DNA of 64,000 nt from Pohlia nutans. Lineage: Eukaryota > Streptophyta > Bryopsida > Bryales > Mniaceae. The position numbers and the translations under genes were made by a program. The stretch spans positions 1,674,001 through 1,738,000 of the forward strand of contig CM040106.1 of the NCBI GenBank assembly GCA_022496805.1, given 5' to 3'. The stretch's first letter is position 1. Each line of letters begins with the position of its first letter. The notes beneath the pieces are model-generated. The model saw only the letters and a program-made list of their open reading frames with translations, searched no databases and was not told the DNA's origin. Of the stretch, positions 31,465 through 41,853 are shown piece by piece.

Positions 31465-31835
31465 AAAGTAAATCTACATAGCTAATGGTTCGGTCCTTCA
31501 TCCGTTCTCCCAACGGCAAGGGATGTGGTGATAACCCTTGCATGCTCTCACAAAATGACAATGGCTGTGAAAAAGCCACTACCTCCGTGACCTCCTTTTG
31601 CTTGTCAACCGTGTTGTCCTCATCCTCCACCTCTTCTCTTTCCTAAACCGTATCTTTTTCTCTTGCCACCACATCTTCCTTCCTCAATTTTTTCGCATAT
31701 CGTTGCTGCTTGTCCTGCTCCACCCTCCACTTTCAAGCTTGCGTAGACTGTAAGAAGGGTATTATCACATACTCATGACAATATCGTTCTGCAACACTCT
31801 TTTCATTTCTCTCACGTTCCGGCAATGGATTAAAT
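31465..31835 (-). pseudogene. Decayed charged coiled-coil-like reading frame
   Basis: The minus strand reads coding-like in one frame with two stops: PFNPLPERERNEKSVAER, then YVIIPFLQSTQA, then (after TGA) KWRVEQDKQQRYAKKLRK, then (after TAG) EREEVEDEDNTVDKQKEVTE and FSQPLSFCESMQGLSPHP. Basic then acidic composition. Not recognised. Similar in flavour to the acidic N-terminus at 26103-25717 but not demonstrably homologous. Confidence 0.35.
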
Positions 31836-31905
31836 GGAATATGTCTGCGGATCTCCTATACTTACTATCTCCTCATCCCATCCTTGGCCGTCAAACATGT
31901 ATCTA

Positions 31906-32158
31906 ACACACATTTCGTTAAAAATGGACCAGATTTCGTTAAAACTGGACTACTATATTGGAAATGTGATGGGGAGTACTATCCTTTGCAATAGAGATAT
32001 GTCCTCAATTTTTCTACGCTGCTCTTATTTGTGGAATAAAAGCGTTGTAGAAAAATTGGAGACCTATCTCCGTTACAAAGGATAGCACTCCCTATCACTT
32101 TTCCAATGTGGTAGTCTAGTTTTAACAAAATGTGGTCCAATTGCAACAAAATGTGTGT
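31906..32158. mobile_element. Foldback MITE (about 250 bp, arms about 115 bp)
   Basis: ACACACATTTCGTTAAAAAT ... TTTCGTTAAAACTGGACTAC ... AGTACTATCCTTTGCAATAG matches the reverse complement of its second half (ACACACATTTTGTTGCAATT ... TTTTGTTAAAACTAGACTAC ... AGTGCTATCCTTTGTAACGG). The two 'ORFs' on opposite strands here are near-identical because of this symmetry and are not genes. Transcripts would fold into long dsRNA. Confidence 0.88.
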
Positions 32159-32159
32159 C

Positions 32160-32690
32160 ATCTCTCCTCTCCCATCGCAGACTACTTGTCTACATTCTTG
32201 TTGTGTTTGAGTTTAAGGACGTCCTTATATATTGAGTCCCGACAACTTTTTTTACCACAATGAATTATTGCTATAGTCCAAGTTGTAGGAATCAAATCAA
32301 CAAGTAGTTAGAACAAAGACAAAATTGATAAGATAAGAACATTTGCGATAACTACGTGCTTTGTCTCTTGTGCCTTGTCTTTTTATTCACTTAGTCTTCA
32401 ATAACATCAATCTTATTCACTCATTGAAACCTTTCTTGACTTCTTCATTTGCGTTGATTTTATGCTTAACCATTATTTCTCAATTATCTATTTCTGTGTC
32501 TATTTTAAGTAAATAAAATCAATTAAAAGTGTATTAAAAAAAGTGGTTGTTTTTTGTGGCCCTCATTTCTATGGTTACGGGTCAAAAAATATACTATTAT
32601 TAGCAAGAATCTCAAATATTCTTTGGAATTTTCAAATTTTTCAAAAATAAATTTAAAAAATAGTAAAAATATTACTATTTTAAATTTATG
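32160..32690. other. AT-rich spacer
   Basis: No gene; AT-rich with a short repeated AAATTTTTCAAAAATAAATTT-like stretch. Confidence 0.35.
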
Positions 32691-32748
32691 CCCGCTCTAC
32701 GCTCTCCAAATTTGCGCTCTCTGCTCTCCGCTCTCAGCTCTACGCTCA
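32691..32748 (-). repeat. GAGAGC/GTAGAGC-rich terminal block, right copy (inverted)
   Basis: Plus reads CCCGCTCTACGCTCTCC, TTTGCGCTCTCTGCTCTCC, GCTCTCAGCTCTACGCTC, the inverse of 23482-23530. Followed by GAAGTGTCGTTCGTTCTTCG. Confidence 0.6.
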
Positions 32749-32824
32749 CATAGAAGTGTCGTTCGTTCTTCGATTCGAAGAGCGTTTACTTCGAAATTTT
32801 TTATGTTAAAGTTATCTATGTTAG

Positions 32825-33775
32825 GTTGAGGTATAGGGTTTAAGAGCCTGGGTGGTCTTGTGGCGGTGGGTTGTATGGGGCGTGCGAGTAATGTGTTAGC
32901 TGGTATGTGTAGTGTGACGGGGAGTGATATGAATTTAAGATTGTGATCATTGTTTATGGTAGATGTCAACAGTGTGTGTTGGGATGAATTAATGTAACAT
33001 CCATCAATTAGGCTGGTGTGGCTGAAGTTTGGACCACCATGTCTTGAGTATGAGCTATTTGCGGGAATGTATGATAGGTGTAAATTTTCTGTAAAGAGTT
33101 TCTACTCGTGATCCTCAACCTGGGGGGTGTTATTTGGGAATCATTTTGTCTTTTTTTAGTGCAATATCTCTGTTAAAAGTGTTTGGATGTGTGTTAGAAT
33201 ATTACGGGGTGTGTGGTGAAGAGTTAGTTGAAGAGTTGATATGGGAGATATTAGAGAGGAGTTTGTTTGGAGAGAGTTGTGGGGAAGTGTGAGTGATGGA
33301 GTAGATTTTATGTATGAAAGTGGGATTGGGAAGGTGAGGAGTGCGAATGGTTGTGACGGTGTAACAATGGTGAGGATTGTGGCTAGTGTTAGTGTAATTA
33401 TTATTTTTGTTATTATTATTACTATCTGTCTCGTTTTTCCTTGTGCCGAGGCCAATAGGCCGAGGCACTGTTGGTTGGTAAAATATGGTGTGTACAAGGC
33501 TATGGTGTTTAAATGTGTGGATAGGGTTGTATTCTTGTTGGTGTTTTGTATTGGGATTGGGGGTTTTATTTTGTAAAAATTAGTAGTTAGGAGAGGGGTT
33601 TGTGATGGGTAGGTTATAGTGGGTTAGGACCTGTGGTTTGAGTCCGGTGTTTGTAGACAGGCAGACCCGGTAGTGGGGTCTAGGTGAAGAGAGAGGCTTG
33701 GGATTGTTGTTGTTGATTTTATAAGGAGAAGGGTGCGCTGTTAGTAGTGTCTCAGTGATTAGCATAGCAACACAT
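32825..33775. other. Strand-asymmetric G/T-rich segment
   Basis: For about 950 bp the plus strand is dominated by G and T with few C's (for example GTGGCGGTGGGTTGTATGGG, GGGATTGGGGGTTTTATTTT). The open frames on both strands (111 and 113 aa) are products of this skew and of a low stop density. An imperfect palindrome GCCGAGGCCAATAGGCCGAGGC-type hairpin lies near 33445. No domain recognised. Confidence 0.5.
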
Positions 33776-34900
33776 CAATCAACCTACAATGGTAAGGCAA
33801 GGATGGTCGCCATGAGGATTTGAGCAAGTTTTTAACAAGAAATTTCAAACCCTTGCTATGGAAGAGCACATAAGAAGTCCACTATTCAAAATAGTAGCAC
33901 CACAAGTTGAAGTACAGCAGGAAGACAACGAGGATCAGACCAATCCGATAGATAACATAGTTTCAATGATGGAGAGCTCTTTATTGAGGATTGCAAAGAA
34001 TGCAACAAGGAAAAAAAACAAGCATGTTGACCTATTCTAAAAGGCTTCGCACGGAAGGGGTAAAATCTTGCATAAACAACCAACAATTTGGATTATACTT
34101 TGACTTGCATATGCCAAACAAATTGTGTGAGATAAATTTAACTAAATGCATAAAAAAAATCAAATGCGTATTGGGCCTACCATTACTTGATACTGTTTTT
34201 TTCTTGTCCGTAGGGTTGGGAGTTGCCCGTGTGAGCAATGCGGAGTAGAAGTCACCTGGATGCAAGAAAATGACCTTTGAAAAGCACGTAGCAACACAGA
34301 TAGCAGTAAGCAATAGATAGCAAACAACAAACTAAGGAGAAACAAAGTCTAAGCAGTGGAAGAAAAAATAGGCAGAGCAGTGAATGTTAGATTTCAAGTG
34401 AAGAAGAAATACTCGCAGAATACCATGGTGGAGCGAGCGGGTGACGTTGAGAAGAGAATATACCAGAATCGAGCAAAAAGCAAGTCAGAGCGCGGTGCAA
34501 GAAGAGGGTCCACCAAAAAAATGTGGGATTCTACGGCTACAATTATATGGCTCAAACTAGTCTATAATGCGTAATGACAGTGATTACAAACTATTTTTTG
34601 GACTATTTGAATCATATACTTGAAGTCATAGAATCCCACATTTCTTCTAGTGGTTATGTTGATGGACGGGAACTCCACTCTAGGAAAAGATATTGGAGTC
34701 AAAGTTGAACTTTGCTACATTGTGACAATTGGAGCCAACGTCGAGGGCCAGGCATAGAGATAGGGTTGGGATACTCAGCGGCCTTGAGAGCCAGGTATTT
34801 CAAGCCACAAGATCCGTGTTGTAGTTAGACATGCTTGGCATGATCGGCGCAATGCGTGGTCTGCCTGGCAATGAGGCCAACTACTATTTATTGAAGATTT
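33776..34900. other. Unassigned stretch
   Basis: Short frames (33858-34040 starting MEEHIRSPLFKIVAPQVEVQ; 34356-34574) have no recognised domain. No terminal repeats found. It could be remnants of a retroelement whose leader is the G/T-rich segment before it. Confidence 0.25.
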
Positions 34901-34904
34901 CGTT

Positions 34905-35240
34905 TTGAATTTGCTCGTTGACTTTGTGTTGCAACTCATGCAACTTGTCTGTTATATAGTACCATATGTGAGCAGTAACGTATTACTAGCAGTACCAAGT
35001 CATCATATCACAATATTGCTTCTACAGATTCCAATAGGAATCGAACCCGGACCAAATAACTACAATATAAACCCTAAACCACCCAACTTTAAAACCCAAT
35101 TTAGAGCATTTGATTAAGTGAAAAGAGAAACAGGATGGACCAAAGTCAAGGGAGGAAAAAGCACCTCAAATAGCCAAGCTGGGAAAGCCCACCCCAAGAG
35201 CAAAAGCTTCAAGAAAGGGTGCAGAGCCCAGGTCAAAAAC
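34905..35240 (+). pseudogene. Basic retroelement-like tail and an embedded B-box-like motif
   Basis: One frame with a TAA at 35115-35117 continues as GWTKVKGGKSTSNSQAGKAH and PKSKSFKKGCRAQVKNPS, a basic low-complexity tail of the sort seen in LINE ORF1 or gag proteins. On the minus strand near 35036-35060 GGGTTCGATTCCTATTGG looks like a tRNA T-arm/B box, so a SINE may overlap. Both calls are weak. Confidence 0.25.
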
Positions 35241-35297
35241 CCGAGCTAGAAAAGATCAAAATGATCAAAAACAATGACTAACATATGCGGCAAAACC

Positions 35298-35640
35298 TAC
35301 ATCAGGAATTTCGGACCCCATTGATTCTGCACGATTTCAATGCGATTTCCGATATTTCAAGGGTGCGTGTATTTTTCGCACTGATTCCGCATCGTTGCGT
35401 CATGCATCGCAACCGCACTGAAATGACATCCTGATCGTACAAGCGGATACAATACTGATACGACACGATTGATACATTTATTGAAAACGTGCAAATTCTT
35501 CACTCTAAACAATTGTAAAATGTCGTGTCTTAATCGTATTTAAAGCCGCACTGATTCAGTGTCTTTTTCGTGCGACATCATTTTTAAACTGTTATGATAC
35601 GGAAAACGTGTTTTCTTTAGTCCAAATGTCAAAAGACCTT
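35298..35640 (+). repeat. Left inverted end of a candidate 12.8 kb element, with subterminal repeats
   Basis: TACATCAGGAATTTCGGACC then CCATTGATTCTGCACGATTT matches the reverse complement of 48038-48085 with one or two differences over about 46 bp. Beyond that the sequences diverge, but both sides are rich in CGCACTGAAAT / GCACGATTTCAG-type words (35385, 35420, 35555 on this side). Target duplication not found. Confidence 0.65.
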
Positions 35641-36006
35641 TGTATAGCTTTAAAATTGAAAGATATACGCAAAAGTTTGTACAAAATGTCACCAAAGTTC
35701 ATATAAGCCATGAGCTGCAATAATCATTGTATTAAAACTCTACAAGCAATACAAGCAAAACTTCCTCTTAGAAATGAAAAATCGTGTTAGTTTGAACAAT
35801 GTCCATAATAACATTCCCTACAATGCTATTAATCATGGTTGATACAACATCTGTCCATATGGACCTCACTTATACCTCCCTCACTACTACTATCTACTTC
35901 AACTAAGCACTATCAAGTGACACTGCACATTTGCTCGAACATGACACTTACATTTGAAACAATATTGTTGCACGTATGATGAATGTCAACATTAGTGAAC
36001 ACTTAC

Positions 36007-36166
36007 TCAGTCGGTCTTGGCGGCACTCCCAACAGACTGAGACATGCCTACGCTAGCTCTTGCTATTGAAAAGAAGGCAGGGTCTGACTGCGGGGTAGTC
36101 CAAATAGGCTTCTCTCTAAGAGCAAGGATGATGTAACCATTGGTATTTCATATTCTGCTATCCATC
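36007..36166 (-). pseudogene. Captured exon of unknown gene with intact splice sites
   Basis: The acceptor (TTTTGCACTTGCAG) is just above 36166 and the donor (CTGA/GTAAGT) follows 36007. One frame reads GYIILALREKPIWTTPQSDP and AFFSIARASVGMSQSVGSAA. Not recognised. Same strand as the CDIN1-, DnaJ- and GID4-like exons upstream. Confidence 0.35.
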
Positions 36167-36717
36167 CTGCAAGTGCAAAAAGGGAATAAGAACAAGGAAG
36201 CTCCTTCAGAACCCCCAACAAACTGTCTACTATGCGAATACAGAACCAGTAGAGCTAGAACAAGACTAAATGACTGTTGTCCAAGAAGTAGGCTTTTCAA
36301 TACTGATATAGTTTAACTGCTGATCTTGTTTTAGAATTGCATAATATAATTTGCAAAGATGAGAAATACAACATTACAAGGTAGCATAATTGATATCCCT
36401 GCAACTCCCCAAATAGCCATAATTTTCAATTCTCACTTCTGTCATAGGTTTTATTCTTACAAGAACAGTCACTCGACAACACCAAGTAATAATCACGCAG
36501 ACATCTGCATTTTCATCTCACCCGCGAGCAAGATTCTCAAGTTGATCCACAGGTTTTCCACGTAACGGACAAGAAAACCCAGTGCATCACCTTAAAAACG
36601 TATTATTTATGCTGACAACATAACTACATTAGGTCATTGTACCAAATCACAACACTGACGCTATATGTTGTAAGATCACAATAGGAAACGACCAAATTTG
36701 CGAAGGGTAAAATTTAC

Positions 36718-36926
36718 CTTTGAAATTGATCACTGCCTTGGAATTTGTGAATATGTTCATCTCCATACAAGGCTTTACTATCGATCCAGTTAACTATGCG
36801 GCCACACACACCTATTGGAGCATCTAGCTTCACATGAGGGACTTTGCTAAAGCCAGCTGCCCTCAAGTCGTCCTCTGACTGGTAAGACAAACCTAAGTCT
36901 TGCAATTTCTCATACAGCAGCATTTC
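36718..36926 (-). pseudogene. Single exon of a CDIN1 (C15orf41)-like nuclease
   Basis: 209-bp exon with acceptor (CAGATAG before GAAATG) and donor (CAAAG/GTAAAT). It encodes MLLYEKLQDLGLSYQSEDDL, RAAGFSKVPHVKLDAPIG and GRIVNWIDSKALYGDEH, matching the conserved core of CDAN1-interacting nuclease 1, a PD-(D/E)xK-fold nuclear protein conserved from animals to plants. The IDSK motif is kept, but the expected 'PD' reads PH, so a catalytic Asp appears lost. Flanking CDIN1 exons were not found: the following intron and downstream sequence lack the usual YGPGLVIYW block. Interpreted as a captured or relic exon. Confidence 0.7.
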
Positions 36927-37109
36927 CTATCTGCAAGATAATGCCAACATGAATTAAAAAAGTGTATGTATATTTTGACCAAATTCTCTCATTTAAAATA
37001 AAACTACCTGCGAGAAAGTGATTAAATCATTAACCCTAAAACGTCTAAACGCCCAATATGGCCATCTGCAACATTGAACTTTGCAACGGTGGTATTTTCC
37101 TATTTTACC

Positions 37110-37745
37110 TCAGTTTTCTAATTGCAATACATCATTTTAAAGCTCATGTTGTATACTACAAGACGAACCGCTTTGATAGTGGCAAATTGAAGTTATTTAC
37201 ACACGAACAGATAATTTGCAGCAGGGAGTCCAATCTTACTACACTACATAAAATACACAGTGGACTCTCATGGGATAAGGCTTAGCTGAGCTATGCATAA
37301 GTGACTCATTCTCTAAGAAGATTGAATTGAAGAAAGTTCATCAAAAACACATTCTATTGGATCTCAAAAGCATAAAAAATTAAAGACTTGTGTATGGGTC
37401 GGCCGAGAAGGCAGATTAGTGCAATACAAAAAATCATTAGAGAATGAATCTTAATGGTCTATTGATCATCATATTGGGAATTATGGAAGCCAAGTTTTAT
37501 TAGCAATGAAACTCTGATGTTCATCCAGGTCTGCAAATATGATTGAAATCCTTGCTTGAGTTCATTGCAAAAAGTCATCGGTTTTCTGATTGCAATACAT
37601 CTTAAAGCTCTTGTTCTATACTACAAGATCAACATGGTCAAATTCATTTTCATACAAACAAATGATTTGCAGTCAGGGGTCCAATTTTCATGCTATACAA
37701 AAACTGCATAGCGGACACTTAATGGTTTAGAGTGTCTGAGAGCAT
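37110..37745. repeat. Local direct duplication (about 170 bp, copies at 37120 and 37590)
   Basis: TTCTAATTGCAATACATC, TTAAAGCTC.TGTT.TATAC, TACTACAAGA and AGGGGTCCAAT-type phrases recur in the same order (37110-37285 and 37580-37730). It lies between the hevein-like and CDIN1-like exons. A small spliced-looking block (37858-37751, acceptor CGTCTTGCAG, donor GGAAG/GTATGC) sits just beyond. Confidence 0.6.
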
Positions 37746-38209
37746 ACCTTCCGCAACATGACGGCAAAGCAACAACTTCAAATGGGTTCGCGACGGTGCG
37801 CGACAAAGTCAGTAGCCAAACTTGGGAATGCATTGCCGTCTATGCCGGACAGTCTGCAAGACGCAAGAAAAAAAGAAACTTACAGTCAAATAGTCGTAAG
37901 CTTGTATTAATGTATGATTTGAAATGATCTGTTTGTGTGAAAATGTATGATTTCAAATTGATCATTTGCAGCATGTATGATTTCACACGAACAGATCATT
38001 TGCAGCATGAATGATTTCAAACTTAAAATCAAATCAATACACATAAATTCTACATCGTTCCAATCAAAGATTTCACAAGCAGGAAGCACTTCAGCGATTA
38101 GTTTCCTTGTTTTAGCATTTGCTCATGTGGCCATCAAGTCACCCGAAGTATTATTGAACGAACAAAGCAAATAACGCAGTACCCGTCATGTGCATTGAGC
38201 GTACACACC

Positions 38210-38570
38210 GATACGCAGTATAAAGCAAACCTCGTCAATGCGGTTATACTAGAAAGACATACTAAAGGAACTCAATACAGAACCAATTCAGATTACAACC
38301 GAGAAGAATAAAGACCAGCTATTCTAGATTAAGCGGTACTTATAGATAATGAAGACTAGCTGCACTTATTTGACAATCTAGTTCATACAAACGTACATGT
38401 ATTCCGAGTGTATATACAAAGCCACTTTAAGAGGAAATCTAGCTAGCATAGCAGGCTCAAGCATTGGAAAGCAATATACTCTGTATTGATCAGACATATC
38501 GATACGCAGTCAAAAGCAAACCTCGCCAATGCAGTTATGCGAGAAAGACATTCTAAGCCTCCCGTACTGT
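38210..38570. repeat. Short duplication at the 3' side of the hevein-like exon
   Basis: CGATACGCAGTATAAAGCAAACCTCGTCAATGC-like text at 38210-38285 recurs at 38500-38565 (CGATACGCAGTCAAAAGC, AACCTCGCCAATGCAG, GAGAAAGACATTCTAAG), about 290 bp apart. Confidence 0.75.
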
Positions 38571-38579
38571 GCAGTTGCG

Positions 38580-38928
38580 TTACTGGTTCTGGACCAAGTT
38601 GTAGCGCCCAGCACCCTCATGGTAGGCATCGCTGCAGAAAGCGTTGCCTCGCCCGCAAATCCCTTCTTTACTGCAACAAGCTCCGAACAAGCACACGGCA
38701 TCAGACGCTTGGTGCCAACACTCCGCAGTTACTGCAGGCTCGGCGTCCAAGTTGTTGCAGCGCCCAGCGCCTTCCTGGCATCCATCGCCGCAGTATTCGT
38801 CGCCTTGCCCGCACATTCCATCTTTGCTGCTGCACGCCCCAAACAAGCACGCGGCGTCAAAAGCCTGACGCCCGCACTCTACGTAATTCTTCACGACCTT
38901 GTTGCAGCGTCTGGCGCTGTCCTGGCAC
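38580..38928 (-). pseudogene. Exon with two hevein-like (chitin-binding) repeats
   Basis: The acceptor (TTTGGCTTTCAG) precedes 38928. The frame holds two tandem 49-residue units. The first has YVECGRQAFDAACLFGACSS, KDGMCGQGDEYCGDGCQEG; the second has ECWHQASDAVCLFGACCSKE, GICGRGNAFCSDAYHEG. Spacing of Cys, Gly and the YCGDGCQ end follow the hevein chitin-binding domain of plant lectins and class I chitinases. The first unit lacks the second Cys of the CC pair, and the second has Cys-to-Tyr at the last two positions, so disulfides are incomplete. No catalytic domain follows before the TAA at 38580-38582. Secretion signal not evident. Probably a captured fragment. Confidence 0.6.
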
Positions 38929-39220
38929 CTGAAAGCCAAAAAACCGCCACAAACCCTTAAAAAAAATTCCTTCTCCCACCAAACCTCTCAGACAGCAACT
39001 ATGCCCATGACACTGCTTGTACACTGAAAACAGTCAAAACAAGCGCACGAATCCGGCATAAGTAACACACAAAAAATTCAAAAACCCTAAAGATTCATAA
39101 AATTCCTCCGTACGACGTCCAAAACCCTAATCATCTTCATCAAGCATCAAAACTGAAGCCTCATGTACCGTTAAAGAGAGCATTTTGAAGAGAAATCTAC
39201 TGAATAGAAAGGAGACGTAC

Positions 39221-39345
39221 CTGAAATAAGAGAGACCTGCGGCCAAAAAGAGATGGAGCAGGCTCTGAAACGGTTGCACAGACGCAAAGAGAAAGAGCTG
39301 CGGCCTCACATCAAGAAACTGCGTGGTACTGCGGCAGTACTGCAT
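39221..39345 (-). other. Possible first exon with strong donor
   Basis: ATG at 39345 opens a hydrophobic stretch (PQLFLFASVQPFQSLLHLFL) ending at a strong donor (TTTCAG/GTACGT). It could supply a leader to the hevein-like exon downstream at 38928, but frame and expression are unproven. Confidence 0.3.
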
Positions 39346-39545
39346 CAGTATTGATTCAATACTGCGTCAGAAGTTTAACAGTACAAGATAGTTTGTGTAC
39401 TGTTGCAGTATCGCGTGCAATACGTACTGTTGCAATATCGGTATTGCAAGTTTACTGCATTGCAATACTGTATTCAATACAAAGGCAGTACTGTTTCAAT
39501 ACATGAGTAATATTGTTTCAATATAAACTGATGTATGTACAATTT
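39300..39545. repeat. Cluster of CARTAYTG palindromic words, left
   Basis: CAGTACTG, CAGTATTG, CAATACTG, CAGTATCG, CAATATCG, GTATTGCA recur at short irregular intervals. The same vocabulary fills 46925-47180. Confidence 0.7.
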
Positions 39546-39914
39546 TTTTATGTATTTACATTTTAGGCCAAAATGTCGCACTGTAGTAGATATGAGGTTC
39601 AAATGAAATGTCTCAATGGAGTACAAATATGACCTCAAAATGTAATTTGCATTTACATTTCATAATATGTGTACAATGAACATTTCGCCATCATGTCGTA
39701 AAATCTATATCCTAGCGTACGTATAATCTACATCATATCTAGATTCCTATGTCACTATTTCGCCCACGAACTCCAGATCTTCTCAGTCTCAAGATGCAAT
39801 GTTCAACCTGTAACAATCCCAACCATCCTCAACCTTAGTGTTCTGCTTGAGTATGGCAAAATAATCAGGTAACAAGGAAAAAAAATACAGATAACCAAGG
39901 GTCGAGTCACTTAC

Positions 39915-39981
39915 TTAGGTATGATCACATTAATCAGCACATACTGGTCACCACATTGTCTGGAAGTCAGAACTTTTACAC
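39915..39981 (-). pseudogene. Single exon like the C-terminal domain of a DnaJ (Hsp40) protein
   Basis: 67-bp exon with acceptor (TTGGGGCAG) and donor (CCTAA/GTAAGT), phases 1 and 2. Reads GVKVLTSRQCGDQYVLINVI plus IPK, matching the substrate-binding C-terminal domain end of type I DnaJ co-chaperones ('GDQYV..NV.IP'). The expected next exon is not recognisable: splicing to the following acceptor near 39806 would hit a stop after a few residues. Lies between unrelated GID4-like and hevein-like exons. Confidence 0.55.
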
Positions 39982-40214
39982 CTGCCCCAATAAGCAGAAG
40001 CTAGTTAATGGCGAAAACTTGCAAACAAGAATGCCCAAACCCCAAATTTCAAGCAGATGCAACAAAATAGACAAAGCTTTAAACATTATTTTAAACCAAC
40101 AATGAGCAGACTCTAGCATCCAACACTAATATACAGCAAGAACCATAGTTTTAAGTATAAAAGGACTAGAGTTTTTTGATTAACCTTTGAACCCTAAAGG
40201 ACTAAAAAGAGTAG

Positions 40215-40390
40215 GTCCTATGTGGAGTACCTATTGTTCAAATTTGTTTGATTTTTGAACAACACATGCAATGTTCTTCACTGATTTCGGTGATATAAAA
40301 TTTGATCCCATCTAAATTATATTTTTCACAATATGATTGATTGAAATTGTCACTCTAAAGCCATGAATCCTTGGTTTGCACAACTAGGGT
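40215..40390 (+). repeat. Dispersed repeat R1, copy 2
   Basis: GCAATGTTCTTCACTGATTT, GTGATATAAAATTTGATC, AATTATATTTTTCACAATAT and CCATGAATCCTTGG match the minus strand of 9115-9300. Confidence 0.65.
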
Positions 40391-40514
40391 TTGTGATTTA
40401 TGAAGATTCAAAGTGCACCGTGAACCCAGGATCTCTTTTCTCTTTCCACTTCAAGTTCTGAGACCCAAAAATAGAAGAGATTGCAGAAATAAGGGCATGA
40501 GATAAGAATTATAC

Positions 40515-40658
40515 CGGAGTCTTAGTTGAGGGAACATTAAGAGCCTCCATGCTGCCACACAGGTAGCCATTTTGCATGTCACACCCTTGTAAGCGCACAT
40601 TCACTTTCCATGATTCATCCTTTTGCATGTTCGACACATTTTGTGTCCCACCGAACGC
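40515..40658 (-). pseudogene. GID4/VID24-like exon (48 codons)
   Basis: Acceptor GTAGTTGTTTCAG, donor ACTCCG/GTATAA. It encodes AFGGTQNVSNMQKDESWKVN, VRLQGCDMQNGYLCGSMEAL, NVPSTKTP, the N-terminal half of the GID4 beta-barrel that binds Pro/N-degrons in the GID/CTLH E3 ligase. The exon limits match the usual plant GID4 intron positions as far as I recall. The next exon (normally VVTFWEGEIVD) is absent; the dispersed repeat R1 and a DnaJ-like exon follow instead. Upstream companion exon at 40999-41038. A fragment, not a working gene. Confidence 0.8.
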
Positions 40659-40742
40659 CTGAAACAACTACAAGAAAACCTAAAATTACCATTTCTGGAC
40701 ATCGACCACAATGGAATAGACGAAAATGAAAAACTAACACTA

Positions 40743-40898
40743 CCACTCCATCTATCCGAAAAGAACAGTCCTCGTTTTTGGCGTGTTGTAACTTAACATT
40801 TCAGTGCTCAAAAAATGGTCTCTCTTCAAGCCCCGTTTAAAGTATAAAACATAGAACAAATATTACAAACTAGGGGAATTAATTCCGGACAGAGGGAG
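40743..40898. mobile_element. Stowaway-like MITE in the GID4 intron (156 bp)
   Basis: The left end is CCACTCCATCTATCCGAAAA; the right end in reverse complement is CTCCCTCTGTCCGGAATTAA. TA flanks both sides (40741-40742, 40899-40900). CTCCCTC.GTCC ends and TA duplications are the hallmark of Tc1/mariner-derived Stowaway elements. Confidence 0.75.
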
Positions 40899-40920
40899 TA
40901 AAATAATAAGCTCCCTGTAG

Positions 40921-40977
40921 TGAAATGAAGTGAGAAACTGAAATGAAGTGAGAAACTGAAATGAAGTGAGAAATTTC
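40921..40977. repeat. 18-bp tandem repeat, 3 copies
   Basis: GAAATGAAGTGAGAAACT is repeated three times, the last copy imperfect (40923-40975). Confidence 0.9.
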
Positions 40978-40998
40978 GAACAGGTCACGACGCCGTAC

Positions 40999-41038
40999 CT
41001 TTCCAGGACTTGTTGATGATAGAAGCTGCCAGCACCAC
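40999..41038 (-). pseudogene. Small upstream GID4-like exon (40 bp)
   Basis: Acceptor TTGCATCAG, donor GGAAAG/GTACGG. In the phase that joins the next exon it reads WCWQLLSSTSPGK before AFGGTQ, comparable to the 'LLSVGQAFSGTQNVS' region of plant GID4. A further block upstream (41325-41142, donor CTATG/GTAGGT) could be a leader exon, but it has a TGA in the required frame. Confidence 0.5.
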
Positions 41039-41339
41039 CTGATGCAAGCACGACAACGCTGATTTAGCTCGAAAACAACATACCGGACTCAAACCCCCGG
41101 TTGATCAAATGAACAATTCAAAAGCGCAGCAAATAACCTACCATAGTGGCCGGCTTCAAATGGATATGCCGGAGTGAGCTTGATCGAGGGCCACCAGCAA
41201 ACCTCCCTTGCCACAAAACTCAGAGCAATTGAATGTTGCGCGAAGTCGAGACCCTTCAAGAAAAACGAAACCCTAGCGAAGCCCAAGCATGGCCACTGTG
41301 GGCTGGGCCATTTTGGGCAGGCCACCTGGACGCCCCCAG

Positions 41340-41853
41340 GTAGTCACGATTTTTTATTTTTTATTTTTTTTTAAATTGCATTTCTAATTGAAATTTTTAT
41401 GAATTTTCAATAATTAAATTAACAATTTTTTTAAAATGTGGATGGTAAAAACAACTTCTATCCAAAATGCATATGAATGTAGAAAATTTGTTGGATTCTA
41501 CCGTGTTATTTTGTGTCGTCAGTTTAACACTCTTTGGAAAAGGAAAATAAAGAAAAAAAAATGAAGGGAAGGTAGTAATTGAGGGGGAAATTTTTTTGCC
41601 CAATTTTAACAATTTTTCCCATGTCTTCAAAGACGGTTAAAAAATATCAACAAAGACTGCAGTTACTTCTTTTCACTTCAAACGCTATAATCCTGCAATC
41701 TATATGGTCAAATTCTTGAAATTTTTACCATTCACTTTTCTGGTAATCTAAAACAAGATACTAAAGTAAGAGTTGAAAAATAATAATTTCTAAGGTTTAT
41801 TTTGAGCCCTACCCGCACTGCCCATTCTCCCAAAAAGAAACCCTTTTGCTCCA
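41340..41853. other. AT-rich spacer
   Basis: No feature apart from A/T tracts. Confidence 0.35.

Noticed and set aside
31834..32161. Two similar small proteins on opposite strands
   Set aside because: They are the same sequence read from the two arms of a foldback MITE.
33156..33576. Overlapping 111-aa and 113-aa proteins on opposite strands
   Set aside because: Both arise from G/T-skewed DNA with few stops; composition is low-complexity and no domain is seen.
35030..35065. tRNA gene on the minus strand
   Set aside because: Only a T-arm/B-box-like stretch is visible; acceptor and anticodon arms cannot be folded. A SINE remnant is more likely.
36714..41330. One ordinary large multi-exon host gene
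   Set aside because: Exons resemble unrelated protein families, their phases do not build a single frame, and each lacks its own neighbouring exons.
41281..41350. Helitron 3' end (hairpin near CCACCTGG/CCAGGT)
   Set aside because: A short hairpin exists, but no CTRR end or A/T insertion site could be matched with confidence.
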